A DNA stretch of 64,000 nucleotides from Candidatus Cohnella colombiensis (GTDB lineage Bacteria; Bacillota; Bacilli; Paenibacillales; Paenibacillaceae). Each line of letters begins with the position of its first letter. Positions within the stretch are counted from its first letter, which is position 1. A model generated the notes under the pieces. That model ran no database searches. It saw only the letters and a list, made by a program, of their open reading frames with translations, and had not been told where the DNA came from. The translations under genes were made by a program, and so were the position numbers. The DNA is taken from assembly GCA_029203125.1 (NCBI GenBank), contig CP119317.1, positions 3,968,001 through 4,032,000 on the forward strand, in the 5' to 3' direction. Shown here piece after piece: positions 1-8,508 of this stretch.

Positions 1-1273
1 CAGAGGAAGATAGCAAGCCAAACTTGCCGTTTTTTTTCACAATCCTTATACCATCTTCGAACAGCACTTGGTCCGGGGACCATTCCCAATCGAATTGCGG
101 AGTGACGACAATCCGACCTTTCATATCAATAAATCCATATTTGCCTCCTTTTTGAACCTCCGCAAGACCCTCTGAGAAGTCACCGATCGAATTCCATTCA
201 GGTTTAACAATGATTTTGCCAGTGCTGTCCGCTAAACCGTACTTATCGTTCTTGTCGAGTAAGAAGAGCGAGGTGTCCTCTGTACGTAATACACGTGATC
301 CAGTCTGTTTAGGGAAACTTCGTATCAATCGAATTCTATCGTAGTTAGGTGGAATAATAACTTTCCCTTTATTATTAACAACACCATATTTATTTTCTTT
401 AATGAAGATAGCTAACCCATTATGAAAATGCTCCTTTAGCTCTTCCTCGTGTCTGCTCAGATCGAATGTTGCCCCGAATGGCGTCTCTACGAATTGTTCA
501 TAGATAAAGGGAACGACTGTTTTACCCGCCATATTAACAGTCCCCAATTTATCGTTCTTGACGGCCACGATCGTATCTGAATTGAAGGTATCTAGACCAC
601 CTATGAGAGAGTGTTCGGATACTAACCGTATTGAGTCAAAACGTGTGAGCTCTTTCCCGTTAGCATCGAATATCATTGTGATTTTATGACCATTAATAAT
701 GGGTCTAACCCAATAATAGATTTTCCCATCCTTGGTGTTTACGAGTTGACGTATTGAATCGTATTTATTAGTGATTATGAATTTTCCCTTGGAATTAATC
801 ACTCCGGAGTTTCCTTGCACGAAGATATTATCTTTTCCGTCAAAATACATATAAGAGTTGAATTCAGCGACTGCCCTATCCTTGTAGAAATCAGAGACGG
901 TATAGTTACCTGGCAATGAGAAAGCGGTTTTGCCATTCATATCAATGAAATCTGTTCGCTTATTATTAATGAGAACTTCCGCTAGTAGCTTATTAGGTCC
1001 AACCTTAACAAGACGTCTATATTCTGGTCTAAAAATAAATTTACCTGATTTATCCATCAACCCATACGTCTTCTCTCCATATTTAGAAACCTTGATGATT
1101 CTATAGTAATCTCCTTCTGGAATAATATCGTCCCATTGTTCAGGAGTAAGCGTATCCCAGAGATAGTCCCCGGGTGTGTCATCCACAGCCGCTTTAATTG
1201 GAGTTGAAAATAAGGATAAAGGCCAAGTTGTAAGTAATAACATAGCAATAATTGCGACAGTCAGTTTTCTCAT
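1..1273 (-). CDS. WG-repeat protein, secreted (3' end beyond window)
   Basis: The reading frame is open from an ATG at 1273 (GGAGGATCC ribosome site just upstream) to the left edge, so about 424 residues are visible and the C-terminus is missing. It begins with a signal peptide (RKLTVAIIAMLLLTTWPLSLF, ending near FSTPIKA). The rest is a series of WG/KWG-type units of the form KYGL(I/V)D..GK.(I/V)..P.YD.I, for example KYGVVNNKGKVIIPPNYDRI and KYGFIDMKGRIVV. Such repeats are expected to form a beta-rich solenoid or propeller, probably a surface or periplasm-equivalent binding protein. No catalytic motif is visible and the ligand is unknown. It is transcribed away from the protease gene upstream, on the same strand. 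Confidence 0.85.
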   Translation of the reverse strand, partial: MRKLTVAIIAMLLLTTWPLSLFSTPIKAAVDDTPGDYLWDTLTPEQWDDIIPEGDYYRIIKVSKYGEKTYGLMDKSGKFIFRPEYRRLVKVGPNKLLAEVLINNKRTDFIDMNGKTAFSLPGNYTVSDFYKDRAVAEFNSYMYFDGKDNIFVQGNSGVINSKGKFIITNKYDSIRQLVNTKDGKIYYWVRPIINGHKITMIFDANGKELTRFDSIRLVSEHSLIGGLDTFNSDTIVAVKNDKLGTVNMAGKTVVPFIYEQFVETPFGATFDLSRHEEELKEHFHNGLAIFIKENKYGVVNNKGKVIIPPNYDRIRLIRSFPKQTGSRVLRTEDTSLFLLDKNDKYGLADSTGKIIVKPEWNSIGDFSEGLAEVQKGGKYGFIDMKGRIVVTPQFDWEWSPDQVLFEDGIRIVKKNGKFGLLSSS

Positions 1274-1358
1274 TTGGATCCTCCACATGAATAAGCTTGA
1301 AACTTATGTGTATATTATTCAATGGGTGGAATATGTTGTCAAGTTAGGCGCGACAAGC

Positions 1359-3356
1359 CTACTCCTCTAATAGGATCTCCACAAAATCGGAGTACGTTTC
1401 GTTGCCAGAATAATCGATGATCGAGAAACCATACAGATAACTGCCATTCGGCAGTACGTCATAGTAAAGGTCTTTATCCTTGCCGACGATGAACGCTTCT
1501 CCCCGTGTATACTCCTCATCTTCTGTTGCTTCATCATTATCATCATAATAATAAAGGGGTATGATTTCTTCGCCCGCGGAAATTTTCAGCATATTCTTGT
1601 CTGGCATACCTGTTTTTTCTCCAATACCACGCCATGCACCGAGCACCTCGAACTCTCCCGACTCAATGTCAAAGTGAACGATAATATCTACTTCCTTCCC
1701 GTTCAGAATCGCCGGGATCGCATAACGAATGTAGCCCTCACCTTGGCTTACCATGAACAAGGAAACGAAATTGCCGTCCCACGTCAACCATTCCCCAGAG
1801 AAGTCATCCTGCAACAAACCAGTCTCCCAGTCCATGTTGACATAGTGATCGTAACCCAGATACACCATCGGTCCATCCGAGCCTTCCGGCAACATGGCCA
1901 CAACACCATAAATCTGTTCGATTCGCTCCAGATCGTCCGGATTAAGCTGAACTTCGAATATATCACTCTCATCCGACCCGTATTGGAACGAGAACTCCTC
2001 TTTATTGCTTTTCTCGATTGATACGCCACTTTTTACACCCGTCAATCGAGAGATATATCTATTTAAGAAATCTACATAGATCTCGGAGAAGCCGATTCCG
2101 GTGTACACCGAGAGATTATTATCAAAATTTCCTTTGTCCTTATGCGGAAAATATATGGACAGTCCACTCGCGTCTGGACGACCAATGCTGTTCATATTGT
2201 AGACAACCGCGGAATGAATCGCATTTTGCAACGCATCGGCTGTATCTGGATATTGGCTTGATACGTTCTTCGCAATAGAAGCGAGATCGGCCATATCGGT
2301 TATGCCACCGTGAGCGGTCGTGCTTCCGTAATCCTCCGCCTTGCTTCGCCCTTCAGCAAAGCTATAGAAGCGCTTATTATCTGCAGTGATGATAGGACCG
2401 GCTTCCTTCACCAAAGCTTCGAGCGCCTGAACAACAGCAGGCACCTTATCTAGATCGATAACCGAAAGCGTGATTGATTTCTCCTCGCCAAACACGATCG
2501 CATGCTCTTTGTAAGTATTCACGATAGCTTTACCAAACTCCGCTCCGCTAGCATAGGGTTCATTGGACAAGTAGTTTAACGCTCCTGTGTAATCCCATCC
2601 ATGCCCAGGCTCAAGCTCCTGCGAAGCAATCATGTATTCGGCGTAGGGGCTAAGTTGATAAGCGGTCTCCACCGTTGCCATCAGACAAGCATCGAATCCA
2701 ATCAGATCAAGCTTTTTGCTCGTTTTTTCGTATGCAGCCGCTAGGCCCGCTCCAATCTCGTCGAGGGTCAACGAATCACCATCAAACAGCTCGTCCGAGC
2801 CAAATCCGAGCACAGAACCACCGCCATGATTCCAGAAGATCAGTGCGTAATTATTAGCAGGATAGTTCTCTACCCCCCATGTCACGAAGTCAGCTAGTGT
2901 CTGCGAATCACCCATATTTTTCGCACCTACGTCTGCTAAATTTGTCAGACCACCCTCATTGACCATCCAGCGCTGATTCTGTTCGCCACTGATTTCGGGA
3001 TACGCCCAGTTCAGCGTTCCTCCGGTTTCCACAATAACCTGAACATCGTCACCGGACAGGCCGTTCATCATTTCCTCTAAATCCGTGGAGGCTGCGCCCG
3101 AAAAAACTTCGTATTCCTCGTCCCAAGTGCTCTCCAGATCCGAACCGTTCATATAGACGAGAACCGTGTATCCAGGTAAATTCGAATCTATCTCCTTTGG
3201 AGCGTTCTTCCCGGAATCTTTGTCATTCGCAACGATTTCACTCGGGGATAGTTCGTTGGAAGCTCCCTCTTCAGAATCACCTAATAAAAATAAGAATCCA
3301 ACAAGCAATAAGCCCAATATGCCCAATATGTACCATGTCTTCTTAGATGCAGCCAA
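1359..3356 (-). CDS. Clostripain-like cysteine protease (peptidase C11), membrane-anchored
   Basis: A 665-residue protein. I chose the TTG at 3356 because AGGAGA lies 8 nt upstream; the frame stays open to 3431 but has no better ribosome site there. Residues 7-25 form one hydrophobic segment (ILGILGLLLVGFLFLLG) with no lipobox, so it is an uncleaved anchor or signal. The peptidase domain follows: YTVLVYMNGSDLES, the catalytic His177 in FWNHGGG and Cys224 in GFDACLMA, spaced as in the C11/clostripain family, which cleaves after Arg or Lys. The last ~230 residues form an acidic beta-rich tail. It is probably an extracellular processing or nutritional protease; the substrate cannot be told from sequence. 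Confidence 0.88.
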   Translation of the reverse strand: MAASKKTWYILGILGLLLVGFLFLLGDSEEGASNELSPSEIVANDKDSGKNAPKEIDSNLPGYTVLVYMNGSDLESTWDEEYEVFSGAASTDLEEMMNGLSGDDVQVIVETGGTLNWAYPEISGEQNQRWMVNEGGLTNLADVGAKNMGDSQTLADFVTWGVENYPANNYALIFWNHGGGSVLGFGSDELFDGDSLTLDEIGAGLAAAYEKTSKKLDLIGFDACLMATVETAYQLSPYAEYMIASQELEPGHGWDYTGALNYLSNEPYASGAEFGKAIVNTYKEHAIVFGEEKSITLSVIDLDKVPAVVQALEALVKEAGPIITADNKRFYSFAEGRSKAEDYGSTTAHGGITDMADLASIAKNVSSQYPDTADALQNAIHSAVVYNMNSIGRPDASGLSIYFPHKDKGNFDNNLSVYTGIGFSEIYVDFLNRYISRLTGVKSGVSIEKSNKEEFSFQYGSDESDIFEVQLNPDDLERIEQIYGVVAMLPEGSDGPMVYLGYDHYVNMDWETGLLQDDFSGEWLTWDGNFVSLFMVSQGEGYIRYAIPAILNGKEVDIIVHFDIESGEFEVLGAWRGIGEKTGMPDKNMLKISAGEEIIPLYYYDDNDEATEDEEYTRGEAFIVGKDKDLYYDVLPNGSYLYGFSIIDYSGNETYSDFVEILLEE

Positions 3357-3500
3357 TATGATCTCTCCTATCTCAAATATATAAATTAATTTTAATTTAT
3401 ATATCCACAATAAAATAGTGAACTTTGTCATTTATTCTGTCATATGACAATATGACAAAAATAATGACAAAGCTCACTAGGCATCTTGGAAATACTTCTC

Positions 3501-3534
3501 TATAATTTCATAGGGAGTTAACTATCCCTATGAA
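3501..3534 (+). promoter_or_regulatory. -10 box plus 28-bp operator-like inverted repeat
   Basis: A perfect TATAAT (3501-3506) is followed directly by 10-bp perfect arms TTCATAGGGA (3507-3516) and TCCCTATGAA (3525-3534) around GTTAACTA. The palindrome would cover the transcription start of the lipoprotein gene, the usual position of a repressor site. No good -35 box is seen at the matching distance. Upstream, ATGACAA occurs three times (about 3441-3470) between the divergent protease and lipoprotein genes. Confidence 0.5.
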
Positions 3535-3578
3535 GTAAGAACTGCTAGGGAGACTACATCAATGGAGGAGAGAAAAAA

Positions 3579-4199
3579 ATGAAAAAAGCTGGGGTCTTCA
3601 TCTTAATTATCGCGTTACTGATGACAGGATGTTCAAGCAAAAACGGAGAAAAGAGCAGTAACACGGGGGCAAATGACAACGTGGAGGCAAGCAGTAGCGC
3701 TGAATCAAGCGGTGCCACAGGAGATGGCGAAGTAACGATCGTCTTCCCGGCTTCCTTGGGCGCACCTGAGGACGTTGAAGGCATGACTGCTGAAATCGTA
3801 GAAGCGGGCGCTACAAACACGGTAAAGAATGATGACGGTAGTGTATCAGTAGCTATATCCCAGGAAAATCTAAATAAACTACTGGAAAAATATCATTCGG
3901 AATTGACGACCATGATCGAAGGTGTTCATTCAGCCGAAAACACATCTTCAATCAAAAACCTGGACTACGATAAAGAAAAGTTTCAGGAATACAACATCAC
4001 AGTGGACAAGGCTGCTTACGAGTCCGAGGAGAGTGTGGATGGACTCGTTATCTTCGGACTTACCATGCAAAGCTTGATGTACCAGATCTATTCAGGAGTT
4101 AAGGAATCAGACATTAAAGTCACAATCAATTTGATTGATCAAAGCACTGGCGAGGTTTTCGAAACTTCCGTTCTGCCTGAAGCAACACCTGAGCAATAA
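3579..4199 (+). CDS. Lipoprotein of unknown function
   Basis: A 206-residue protein starting at ATG 3579 behind GGAGGAGAG. The N-terminus is a lipoprotein signal (KKAGVFILIIALLMTGC) with Cys18 as the lipidated residue, followed by a Ser/Asn/Glu-rich linker (about residues 19-50). The rest is a soluble acidic domain with a helical middle (ENLNKLLEKYHSELTTMIEG) and a beta-rich end. I do not recognise the family. It is monocistronic: a terminator follows within 20 bp and a palindromic operator-like site precedes it, so it is probably separately regulated. It is divergent from the clostripain-like protease, which may or may not be a functional link. Confidence 0.8.
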   Translation: MKKAGVFILIIALLMTGCSSKNGEKSSNTGANDNVEASSSAESSGATGDGEVTIVFPASLGAPEDVEGMTAEIVEAGATNTVKNDDGSVSVAISQENLNKLLEKYHSELTTMIEGVHSAENTSSIKNLDYDKEKFQEYNITVDKAAYESEESVDGLVIFGLTMQSLMYQIYSGVKESDIKVTINLIDQSTGEVFETSVLPEATPEQ

Positions 4200-4216
4200 A
4201 CAGCCTATTTTTGCCG

Positions 4217-4255
4217 AAAGGCCCGGGCTTCCTAACGGAAGACACGGGCCTTTTC
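4217..4255 (+). terminator. Rho-independent terminator after lipoprotein gene
   Basis: AAGGCCCG (4218-4225) pairs with CGGGCCTT (4245-4252), with an inner CTTCC/GGAAG pairing, followed by TTTTC. Confidence 0.85.
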
Positions 4256-4334
4256 TATGTTCTGACAGTTAAGTTCCGGGCTCGCGATAAGATGGGTCTC
4301 CTGCAAACTAATGAATAGGTAGATTTATGGTAAT

Positions 4335-4448
4335 TTGAACAGTCCTGTCGTATACTTTAGTATATGGGTAAACTTGTCAAAAACGTGGAAGGTGATATTC
4401 TTCTATTGCCACAGGATAGAATCCGGGTGCTTCCATGTTCCCATATAC
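4335..4448 (+). promoter_or_regulatory. Promoter and nested inverted-repeat leader upstream of acyltransferase
   Basis: TTGAAC (4335-4340), a 17-bp spacer and TAGTAT (4358-4363) form a plausible promoter. The region then folds as three nested stems: GTATATGGG (4360-4368) with CCCATATAC (4440-4448), 9 of 9 pairs; ACGTGGAAG (4383-4391) with CTTCCATGT (4430-4438), 9 pairs including one G-U; and TTCTAT (4401-4406) with ATAGAA (4416-4421). The structure ends 30 nt before the ATG at 4479. It does not match a riboswitch class I can name. Confidence 0.4.
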
Positions 4449-4478
4449 CATTTCTGTTGATGGGAGAGCGGAACTGCG

Positions 4479-5741
4479 ATGAAGTTAAACGCAAACCAGC
4501 TTCAATTAGGAGGGGCTGACGGTATTCGGGCACTTGCCTGTCTAGCTGTAATTTTTCATCATTTTGCCCAACGATTGTCGATGGCTGACCAGCAAGCAGG
4601 TGTTCAGGAAGTGCAAGCTTTTACTCTGGTAGGCAATTCGGGTGTCAGCATTTTTTTTGTATTGAGCGGATTTTTACTAGCCTTTCCATTTTGGCGGAAT
4701 TATTTGGCGGGAGCGGAGTTTCCCAGCATTCGTCAATACCTGTTTCGGCGGGCAGCGAGAATCGTACCCAGCTATTATGTGGTCTTCCTCGTGTGCATGA
4801 CACTGATCCTGTTGTTGAACATTCCGAATGAACACTTTGCCCTGCGCAGCTTAGCGGGGTTAACGTTTACGGCTGGCTTTCACTATACAACGTTTTTTCC
4901 TTCTGAGATCGACGGTCCTTTCTGGTCTATCGCATTCGAAGTTTTCTGTTACGCGCTGATGCCACTTTTTATGGCAGGCATGTTCGCGCTGCTAAAAAAA
5001 CGGTCATTTCTGACTTCTTTCACGTATTGGATCGGCGCGTTGCTTTTCATACTACTGCTGAACAAGCTTATCCACCTCTACCTAACTCCGGGAGAAGAGA
5101 ATCGGGGCTGGCAGTTTGGGTTGATCGGCGGCGCGAAATACTGGATGCCGAATTATAATCCGATCGGATTCTTCGGCCATTTTACGATCGGTATACTTGC
5201 GGCAGGGATTGCGACCAGGCTACGCCAGCCGTCTACTCGAATTGACAAACTGAAGCGATTTGGTTTTTTTGATGCGGCGGGCGCTGTAGGGCTGGTCTCG
5301 GCATTCCTAATGCTGTGGTCGCTTCGCCACGCTCCGGAATTCAGCACAAGCTGGCAGCTTCAGCCTTTCTTTTATCCGTATTTTGCCGTGTTAATCGCCA
5401 TACCGCTGGCAACAGGCTCGCAGTCTCTCTTCCTGCAGAAGCTGCTTGACAATCCACTGTTCAGATTTACGGCCAAGGTATCGTTCGGACTGTATCTGTG
5501 GCACCATCTGATTATCACATTGATTGCTATGTATTGGGCTAAGGACTATCAGTATATGGGTGTTGCAAGTCTAGAAAGGTGGGCTCTGATCTCGGCGGGA
5601 GTGCTGGCTGTGTCCTATCTGATCGCAACACTGTCGTATTACTTCCTTGAGAAGCCCATATTGGACTGGGCCCATGGAAGGCGGAGTAGAGCCAATCAGC
5701 AAGCCGTCCATACGGAGACGCTCAATCAAGCGATACCATAA
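4479..5741 (+). CDS. Acyltransferase family 3 (OafA/YrhL-type) membrane protein
   Basis: A 420-residue polytopic protein with about ten membrane segments. The acyltransferase-3 signature is at the start (DGIRALACLAVIFHHF, with the His pair expected in the active site), followed by the conserved FFVLSGFLLAFPFW segment, RAARIVPSYYVV and a FWSIAFEVFCY motif. Members of this family O-acetylate or otherwise acylate cell-surface sugars, exopolysaccharide or teichoic acids using cytoplasmic acyl donors. The length suits a stand-alone enzyme with no fused SGNH domain. No polysaccharide genes are nearby, so the acceptor cannot be inferred. GGGAGAG lies about 10 nt before the ATG. Confidence 0.88.
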   Translation: MKLNANQLQLGGADGIRALACLAVIFHHFAQRLSMADQQAGVQEVQAFTLVGNSGVSIFFVLSGFLLAFPFWRNYLAGAEFPSIRQYLFRRAARIVPSYYVVFLVCMTLILLLNIPNEHFALRSLAGLTFTAGFHYTTFFPSEIDGPFWSIAFEVFCYALMPLFMAGMFALLKKRSFLTSFTYWIGALLFILLLNKLIHLYLTPGEENRGWQFGLIGGAKYWMPNYNPIGFFGHFTIGILAAGIATRLRQPSTRIDKLKRFGFFDAAGAVGLVSAFLMLWSLRHAPEFSTSWQLQPFFYPYFAVLIAIPLATGSQSLFLQKLLDNPLFRFTAKVSFGLYLWHHLIITLIAMYWAKDYQYMGVASLERWALISAGVLAVSYLIATLSYYFLEKPILDWAHGRRSRANQQAVHTETLNQAIP

Positions 5742-5781
5742 GTAGGGCTAAATTTTTGAACTTTGCGGTAAGTAGAGGGTT

Positions 5782-5820
5782 AGCGGAATAGAGGCTAATG
5801 GGACAGCCCCTTTCCGTTTT
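5782..5820 (+). terminator. Weak terminator-like hairpin
   Basis: CGGAA/TTCCG and AGGC/GCCC-type pairings followed by TTTT lie between the convergent acyltransferase and histidine kinase genes. The stem is interrupted. Confidence 0.35.
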
Positions 5821-5869
5821 CGTAATTAGAGTCGTTACTGCGATTCAGCTGCTAACCTAATGACAGAGC

Positions 5870-7117
5870 TTATTTTTTCCTTGGGAAGAGCAGCTCAACT
5901 TTAGTGCCTTGATCTACCTTTGATTCTATTCGGATAACACCGCCATGCACGTCCACAATCCATTGTGCGATGGACAAACCTAGACCTGTCCCTCCTTCTG
6001 AACGGGATCGGATTTTGTCTCCGCGATAGAATCGGTCAAAGATATGAGGAAGTTCATCCTCTGCAATTCCGCATCCGTTGTCGGACACACTAATATATAC
6101 GTGATTGGATTGATATCGACCCGCCACCTCTATTCGTCCGGATGGAGGAGTAAACTTCAATGCATTATCCAATAGGATGATTAGAAGCTGGCGGATTCTA
6201 CCTTCATCACCCCATAGAGACAACGGTTCTTGAAGATCTGATAGGAGGACGATTTCCTTCGTGCTCGCAAGCAATTGAAATTGTCCCGTTAATTCCAACA
6301 GCAAGGAATTTAGTGGAATGATAGATGTCTGAATTTGCAGCTGATTGGAATCAGATCGAGCGAGAGTCAACAAATCGTCCAGTAGCCTATTCATTCGCCT
6401 GCTTTCTTTTAGAATAACGGCGATATGAGGGCTTTCCTGCTCGATGGAATGTGTGGGATGTCTGAGTAGCAGCTCGGTTTGTGCATGGATAATTGCTGTT
6501 GGCGTCCGTAATTCATGAGAGGCATCGGCAACAAAGCGTTGCTGCTTGTCCCAGGAATTACGAATAGGTATTAGCGCGCGTCCAGCCAGAAAAAAACCTG
6601 CGATAACTGATATAACAACACCTGCAATTATCGCCATGGCTATATCCCATAATAAGTTGTGGAGCGTACTTTCAATGTCCTCTAGGCTTCTGACAATTCC
6701 GATTGTTACGATCTTGCTTGAGCTTTGATTGCGATTGGGAAATTGCATGACCCGATAGCTATGCTTGTCAAGAGTAAGCGTTCGAAGTGTTACCTTCTCC
6801 TCCGGAGCTCTGAATTGAATAGCGATGTCCAGTGAGAATGATTGTGCAGGCAACTGCCCAATCAACTGACCCTGCTCATTCCAAAATAAGTATGTCGTCC
6901 TCTCATCCTGCTGAGGATCGGAATAATTAGATCGAAGTAATTCCGAGAGATTATGGTAGGATTGTACTCGGGTTTCCGCCTGTCTCATCATTTCATCCAT
7001 ATCGTGTGATAACCGATATCGCATGTGAATGTATAATAATGAGCTCAATACTGTGATAACCAGAAGGAACACTACAGCATTCACAATGACCAATTTTCTG
7101 CGGATGTTATTAAACAT
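5870..7117 (-). CDS. Sensor histidine kinase
   Basis: A 415-residue membrane kinase. TM1 is about residues 11-30, an extracellular sensor region runs from about 31 to 158, and TM2 is about 159-178. A very short linker of some 20 residues leads directly into the H-box ASHELRTP with phospho-acceptor His201, so a full HAMP domain does not fit. N box (DNALKFTPPSG), G1 (DNGCGIAEDELPHIFDRFYRGD) and G2 (GGTGLGLSIAQWIV) are all intact, so the kinase should be active. It overlaps its response regulator gene by 8 bp. The pair is divergent from the flavin electron-transfer operon starting at about 7.9 kb, the most likely target. The signal sensed is unknown. Confidence 0.93.
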   Translation of the reverse strand: MFNNIRRKLVIVNAVVFLLVITVLSSLLYIHMRYRLSHDMDEMMRQAETRVQSYHNLSELLRSNYSDPQQDERTTYLFWNEQGQLIGQLPAQSFSLDIAIQFRAPEEKVTLRTLTLDKHSYRVMQFPNRNQSSSKIVTIGIVRSLEDIESTLHNLLWDIAMAIIAGVVISVIAGFFLAGRALIPIRNSWDKQQRFVADASHELRTPTAIIHAQTELLLRHPTHSIEQESPHIAVILKESRRMNRLLDDLLTLARSDSNQLQIQTSIIPLNSLLLELTGQFQLLASTKEIVLLSDLQEPLSLWGDEGRIRQLLIILLDNALKFTPPSGRIEVAGRYQSNHVYISVSDNGCGIAEDELPHIFDRFYRGDKIRSRSEGGTGLGLSIAQWIVDVHGGVIRIESKVDQGTKVELLFPRKK

Positions 7118-7793
7118 GGGAATCTCCTTTTAATAAATATCCGATGCCTCGCACTGTGCGAAGAAATGTGTCTGCACCATTGGCTGCAAGTTTCTTCCGT
7201 AGATGATGCACATATACATCCACCGCCGTTGTAGTGGACCCCGATTCAAATCCCCATATCCGATCAAATATCTGTTCACGAGTTAATATCTGATCTTTAT
7301 TGCAGATGAAAAATTCCAACAAATCATATTCTGTTGCTGTTAAATTCAAAGGCGATTGTCCATTATAAGCATCCCTGGCTGCAGGAATTAGCCGAATGGG
7401 GCCACAGATTAGTTCACCTTCCTGACCCATTGTGCCTCGTCTACGTAAAACGGCTCTTGATCGTGCCAATAATTCCGAGACGGCGAATGGCTTCGTTATA
7501 TAATCGTCTGCTCCTGCATCCAAACCAGCGACACGATCCTCCACAGCGTCCTTAGCGGTCAGAAGAATGATAGGGACCAGCAAAGATTGAGACTTTAACT
7601 TTTTTACGATATCAACACCGTTCATCCCAGGCAACATGACATCAAGGACAATCAGATCATGTATACCCTGTTGAGCCCAATAATATCCCTCATCGCCTGT
7701 CGCTACAGCATCTGTTAGGAAAGACTCGCTTTCAAAGACATCACAGATTACCTGGAGTAAGGAAGGATCATCTTCCACCACAAGAACGCGCAT
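7110..7793 (-). CDS. OmpR/PhoB-family response regulator
   Basis: A 227-residue regulator. I chose ATG 7793 (AGGTGGAG six nt upstream) over the TTG at 7814. The receiver domain begins MRVLVVEDD; the phosphorylated Asp is in LIVLDVMLPGMNG and the conserved Lys in DDYITKPFAVSEL. A winged-helix DNA-binding domain of OmpR type follows (LTATEYDLLEFFICNKDQILTREQIFDRIWG, then TAVDVYVHHLRKKL and RTVRGIGY). It pairs with the overlapping kinase gene. The 130-bp divergent gap to the FMN-binding protein gene contains TTTAAG/TTTAAA half-site-like repeats near 7847-7862 that could be its binding site, but this is weak. Confidence 0.94.
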   Translation of the reverse strand: MRVLVVEDDPSLLQVICDVFESESFLTDAVATGDEGYYWAQQGIHDLIVLDVMLPGMNGVDIVKKLKSQSLLVPIILLTAKDAVEDRVAGLDAGADDYITKPFAVSELLARSRAVLRRRGTMGQEGELICGPIRLIPAARDAYNGQSPLNLTATEYDLLEFFICNKDQILTREQIFDRIWGFESGSTTTAVDVYVHHLRKKLAANGADTFLRTVRGIGYLLKGDSHV

Positions 7794-7899
7794 GCCATTC
7801 TCCACCTTTATCAAGGATTCAAAATTATTCTAACAGAAAGCCTGTTTTTAAGAAGATTTAAATATTCCACAATTATACTGGATTTAGCAGGAGAGGAAT

Positions 7900-7920
7900 A
7901 TGACATTTACATTGGAGTGA
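7900..7920 (+). promoter_or_regulatory. Possible six-codon leader peptide before the FMN-protein gene
   Basis: ATG 7900 has the best ribosome site in the area (AGGAGAGGAAT). It encodes only MTFTLE, and its stop TGA overlaps the candidate GTG at 7917. It could couple translation to the next gene or be chance. Confidence 0.25.
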
Positions 7921-7925
7921 TTGAC

Positions 7926-8498
7926 GTGGCAAGAATGGACAAAAAGTGGGTGATTCTATGTTCGACGGCAGTTGCCGCAGTATACGCCGCCGGCTATTTT
8001 ACAACAGAAACTCAAGCATCAATCGTTCAACCCCCACTGTATATCGAGGAAAATCATCAATCAAATGATGTACAACCTAATGATATGCCGACAATCAGTA
8101 GTCAAACAAACAATAGCCAAACAAACAATAGTCAAACAAACAGTAGTCAAACAAACAATAGCCAAACAAACAATAGTCAAACAAACAGTAGTCAAACAAA
8201 CAGTGTGGAACCGACTACGCCAATCATTCGCCTCTATCAAGACGGTACCTATACAGGTTTGGGAAAGAATCGACGTGGGTCGATTCAAGTGGCAGTCACC
8301 TTCAAGAACGATAAAATTACAGATGTTGAGATCAGTAAGTTTGCAATGCACTATTCAAAAAGAGATGTAGTAGGGTTACCTGAAGAAGTACTACAGATTC
8401 AAAGTGCGCAGGTGAGGAATGTATCGGGTGCAACGTATAGTACCCGTGCCTTCAAAGACGCAATCAATGATGCGATGTCTCAAGCGCAAAACGCATAA
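7926..8498 (+). CDS. Exported FMN-binding domain protein
   Basis: About 190 residues. The start is uncertain: GTG 7917, GTG 7926 (TTGGAG eight nt upstream, my choice) or ATG 7935. The N-terminal hydrophobic segment (WVILCSTAVAAVYAAGYF) is a signal peptide or anchor. Next comes a low-complexity SQTNN/SQTNS linker built from seven 15-bp repeats, then an FMN-binding domain of the NqrC/RnfG/PplA type (about residues 105-190). It ends with NVSGATYST, where the Thr of SGATxST is the usual site of covalent FMN attachment by ApbE. The next gene encodes an ApbE, so the cofactor is probably loaded by that neighbour outside the membrane. The protein would act as a tethered one-electron flavin carrier. 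Confidence 0.85.
   Translation: MARMDKKWVILCSTAVAAVYAAGYFTTETQASIVQPPLYIEENHQSNDVQPNDMPTISSQTNNSQTNNSQTNSSQTNNSQTNNSQTNSSQTNSVEPTTPIIRLYQDGTYTGLGKNRRGSIQVAVTFKNDKITDVEISKFAMHYSKRDVVGLPEEVLQIQSAQVRNVSGATYSTRAFKDAINDAMSQAQNA
8100..8204 (+). repeat. Seven 15-bp coding tandem repeats (SQTNN linker)
   Basis: Seven units of the form AG(T/C)CAAACAAACA(A/G)T. The first three (8100-8144) are repeated exactly by the next three (8145-8189), a 45-bp higher-order duplication. The repeat stays in frame and lengthens the linker between the membrane anchor and the flavin domain, so the number is likely to vary between strains. Confidence 0.95.
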
Positions 8499-8508
8499 AG
8501 GTGAAAAA

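Noticed and set aside
1674..2857. Plus-strand frames within the protease gene
   Set aside because: Shadows of the 665-residue minus-strand gene without ribosome sites or recognisable domains; the same applies to other frames antisense to large genes.
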